A DNA stretch of 7,990 nt. Origin: an uncultured Lachnospiraceae bacterium (GTDB taxonomy: Bacteria; Bacillota; Clostridia; Lachnospirales; Lachnospiraceae). The translations under genes were made by a program, and so were the position numbers. Shown here one piece after another: positions 6,256 to 7,990 of the stretch. The notes beneath the pieces are model-generated. The model made no database searches. It was given only the letters and a program-made list of their open reading frames with translations, and was not told where the DNA came from. Positions within the stretch are counted from its first letter, which is position 1; every line of letters begins with the position of its first letter. The DNA lies in contig CAMWMO010000050.1 in assembly GCA_947175305.1 (NCBI GenBank), forward strand, positions 1 to 7,990, given 5' to 3'.

Positions 6256-7449
6256 ATGGAAAAGCCAGCGATAGAAGGCGGAAGGCCGGCAAGAGAGACA
6301 CCGATCTCTTACGGACATCAATATATAGACGAGGCGGATATTCAGGCGGTGACGGAGGTACTGCGAAGCGACTTCCTGACCTGTGGGCCGAAGATCGGGG
6401 AACTGGAGCAGAAGTTGTGTGCGCTGACGGGTGCAAAATACGCTGTGGTCTGCGCAAACGGCACAGCGGCTCTGCACATGGCGGCGCTTGCCGCGGGTGT
6501 GGGTGAGGGAGATGAGGTGATCACGACCCCTATCACCTTTGCGGCGTCGGCAAACTGCGCGCTTTATTGTGGGGCGAGACCCGTGTTTGTGGACATTGAT
6601 CCGGAGACTTACAATATTGATCCGAAGAAGGTGGAGGAGGCGGTCACACCCCGGACAAAGGCGATTGTGGCAGTGGACTTCACGGGACAGTCTGTGGATC
6701 TGGAGCCGATTCTCGCGATCTGTAAAAAGCACGGACTTACTCTGATCGAGGATGGCGCTCATGTGATCGGCACAAAATACAAAGGACAGGCCAACGGTTC
6801 TATTGCGGATATGACTACATTTAGTTTTCATCCGGTCAAGACTGTGACAGGCGGTGAGGGCGGCGCTGTTTTGACCAATGACGAGGCGTTATATAAAAAA
6901 CTGGTATTGTACCGTGCTCACGGCATCACAAGAGATGAGTCGCAGATGGAGCATGAGTCTGACGGCCCCTGGTATTACGAGCAGATCGCTCTGGGCTATA
7001 ATTACCGTATCACGGACATGCAGGCGGCGCTGATCATCAGCCAGCTGGATAAGCTGCCCATGTTCAGCAGCCGCAGAAAAGAGATCGTAAAAAGATACAA
7101 TGAGGCGTTTTCCGAATTGCCGGAGCTGTTTGTGCAGCGGGAGATTCCGGAGTCAGATACCACGAGGCATCTGTATATCCTGCGTATCGTGCCGGAAAAG
7201 CTGCGGATCGGCAGAAAACAGTTTTTTGAGGCGCTGAAGGCGGAGAAGGTGTGCTGTAATGTACATTATATACCGACCTACTATTTCCCTTACTATGAAA
7301 AGCTGGGATACCGGCGGGGACTGTGCCCTAATGCGGAGAAACTCTATGAGGAGATCATTTCTCTGCCGCTCTACTACGCGATGAGCGATGAGGATGTGGA
7401 GAGCGTGATCGAGGCAGTGAAAAAAATCGTAACCTACTATCGGATATAG
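6256..7449 (+). CDS. pseC: UDP-4-amino-4,6-dideoxy-N-acetyl-beta-L-altrosamine transaminase
   Basis: Second step of pseudaminic acid synthesis. This PLP enzyme moves an amino group from glutamate to C4 of the PseB product, giving UDP-4-amino-4,6-dideoxy-beta-L-AltNAc. It belongs to the DegT/DnrJ/EryC1 (fold type I) sugar aminotransferases and is soluble, with 397 residues, a normal length. Motifs in order are SDFLTCGPKIGELE (38-51), CANGTAALHMAA (66-77) for PLP phosphate binding, TTPITFAASANC (90-101), IEDGAHVIG (164-172) with D166 facing the PLP ring nitrogen, SFHPVKTVTGGEGG (190-203) with the Schiff-base lysine K195, and GYNYRITDMQAALI (247-260). LPLYYAMSDEDV is near the C terminus. ATG 6256 has AGGAGG upstream and begins MEKPAIEGGRP, a sensible N terminus. 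The frame is open to ATG 6196, and GTG 6217 would add 13 residues. Adjacency to pseB supports the specific assignment over other sugar aminotransferases. Confidence 0.92.
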   Translation: MEKPAIEGGRPARETPISYGHQYIDEADIQAVTEVLRSDFLTCGPKIGELEQKLCALTGAKYAVVCANGTAALHMAALAAGVGEGDEVITTPITFAASANCALYCGARPVFVDIDPETYNIDPKKVEEAVTPRTKAIVAVDFTGQSVDLEPILAICKKHGLTLIEDGAHVIGTKYKGQANGSIADMTTFSFHPVKTVTGGEGGAVLTNDEALYKKLVLYRAHGITRDESQMEHESDGPWYYEQIALGYNYRITDMQAALIISQLDKLPMFSSRRKEIVKRYNEAFSELPELFVQREIPESDTTRHLYILRIVPEKLRIGRKQFFEALKAEKVCCNVHYIPTYYFPYYEKLGYRRGLCPNAEKLYEEIISLPLYYAMSDEDVESVIEAVKKIVTYYRI

Positions 7450-7481
7450 CTGATATGACAGACAGCACCTGAGGAACCAAA

Positions 7482-7990
7482 ATGACAAAAACGATATCGC
7501 TTAAGAGTAAAATCACATATGGTGTGCTGGCAGTGTTGTTTGTGGTGCTTTTGTGGCTGGGGGATGAAGGAAAGCAACCCATTGTTTACACCGGGACAGA
7601 ACTGCAGCATACTATGGGTCTGATTGACTCGGATAATGGACTGGTGTTTCGGAAAACTGCCGGTCTGATCGAGACGGCGGAGACACAAACTGCGGGAAGT
7701 TATGTGGCCGCGTACGGTGCGGTGGCGAGTACGCCTTGTTACGTCATGAACAAGGGAAGTTACAGTGTGTCCATGAACTACAGCGCCGATCAGGCAGACA
7801 GCGTGTTGGAGCTCTGGGAGCAGGGGGATAAGATTGCGGCATGGCCCATAAATAGCTGGAATAATGAGCTGACAGCGGAATTTACCCTCTCCAAAGATGC
7901 CAAAGGGCTGCAGTTTCGCATTAACTACAGTGGGAACGGGTCGCTGACGATCAAAAAGTTGACACTCACACCGCATACATTATTTTACAC
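7482..7990 (+). CDS. Membrane-anchored protein of unknown function, 5' part only
   Basis: An open frame of 169 codons starts at ATG 7482 and runs off the window, so the gene is incomplete here. GAGGAA (7471-7476) lies 5 bases upstream, and pseC ends 32 bases before it. I do not recognise the family. The N terminus is short and basic (MTKTISLKSK). A single hydrophobic span follows at about residues 13-31 (YGVLAVLFVVLLWLG), an uncleaved anchor or signal peptide by appearance. The remainder looks extracytoplasmic and beta-rich, with alternating polar and hydrophobic residues and many Tyr, Ser, Thr and Gly: GSYSVSMNYSADQAD, AEFTLSKDAKGLQFRINYSG, GSLTIKKLTLTP. This resembles a carbohydrate-binding or jelly-roll sandwich, by appearance only. 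Further membrane spans may lie beyond the edge. Position after pseC suggests a role in assembly, modification or export of the same glycan. Confidence 0.7.
   Translation, partial: MTKTISLKSKITYGVLAVLFVVLLWLGDEGKQPIVYTGTELQHTMGLIDSDNGLVFRKTAGLIETAETQTAGSYVAAYGAVASTPCYVMNKGSYSVSMNYSADQADSVLELWEQGDKIAAWPINSWNNELTAEFTLSKDAKGLQFRINYSGNGSLTIKKLTLTPHTLFY

Noticed and set aside
6213..6506. 97-codon frame starting at ATG 6213 near AAGGAGG
   Set aside because: The spacing to the Shine-Dalgarno is only 2 bases, and the frame runs through conserved pseC codons with a Cys/Gly/Arg-rich shadow composition.
6154..6831. 225-codon antisense frame over the pseB end and pseC
   Set aside because: It mirrors highly conserved sense-strand genes and is rich in His, Arg, Leu and Cys without any domain or ribosome site that I could see.
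7437..7976. 179-codon antisense frame over the right-edge gene
   Set aside because: The opposite strand has a ribosome site, a basic N terminus followed by a membrane span, and operon-like spacing. The antisense product shows no comparable organisation.
7959..7986. TTGACA with TATTTT 16 bases later near the right edge
   Set aside because: The -10 matches only 4 of 6 bases and the site lies inside an open reading frame, with nothing visible downstream to support a promoter.

Overview
The window is a chromosomal stretch of a surface-glycan biosynthesis locus, probably from a low-GC-lineage Gram-positive of the Clostridia, most likely Lachnospiraceae. This is an inference from strong AGGAGG-type ribosome binding sites, Firmicutes-type promoter and gene spacing, a roughly balanced base composition, and the look of the protein families. 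Taxonomy cannot be proved from this window alone. Every gene reads on the + strand, coding density is very high, and no gap between genes exceeds 64 bases. No tRNA, rRNA, CRISPR array, insertion sequence or intrinsic terminator was seen.

Left part (1-4046): three glycan-assembly genes packed head to tail. A GT4 glycosyltransferase starts on an ATGA that also carries a possible stop of the preceding gene. A GT2 glycosyltransferase follows after 8 bases, with a Shine-Dalgarno that overlaps the previous stop codon. A large polytopic GT39/PMT-like membrane glycosyltransferase overlaps the end of the GT2 gene and opens with three tandem copies of a 12-base unit coding MDKK. Overlaps and near-overlaps point to one translationally coupled operon.

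Middle (4047-5165): a 60-base gap holds a textbook perfect sigma-70/sigma-A promoter (TTGACA, 17 bases, TATAAT), followed by mtnA, methylthioribose-1-phosphate isomerase. mtnA is a nucleoside-salvage enzyme and is the functional outsider in this locus.

Right part (5190-7990): pseB and pseC, the first two steps of pseudaminic acid synthesis (UDP-GlcNAc 4,6-dehydratase/5-epimerase, then the C4 aminotransferase). Between them lies a 13-base-pair hairpin capped by a GGAA (GNRA) tetraloop. It buries one strong Shine-Dalgarno and leaves a second one free just before the pseC start. After pseC begins a membrane-anchored protein of unknown function that runs off the window.

Taken together, the locus probably makes a nucleotide-activated precursor of a nonulosonic acid (or a related 4-amino-4,6-dideoxy sugar) and supplies glycosyltransferases for a surface polymer or glycoprotein such as flagellin. 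The later pseudaminate genes (pseG, pseH, pseI, pseF) are not in the window and would be expected downstream if the pathway is complete. The items most worth a second look are the pseC leader hairpin, the mtnA gene with its consensus promoter inside a glycan locus, the MDKK-repeat start and the unidentified protein at the right edge.
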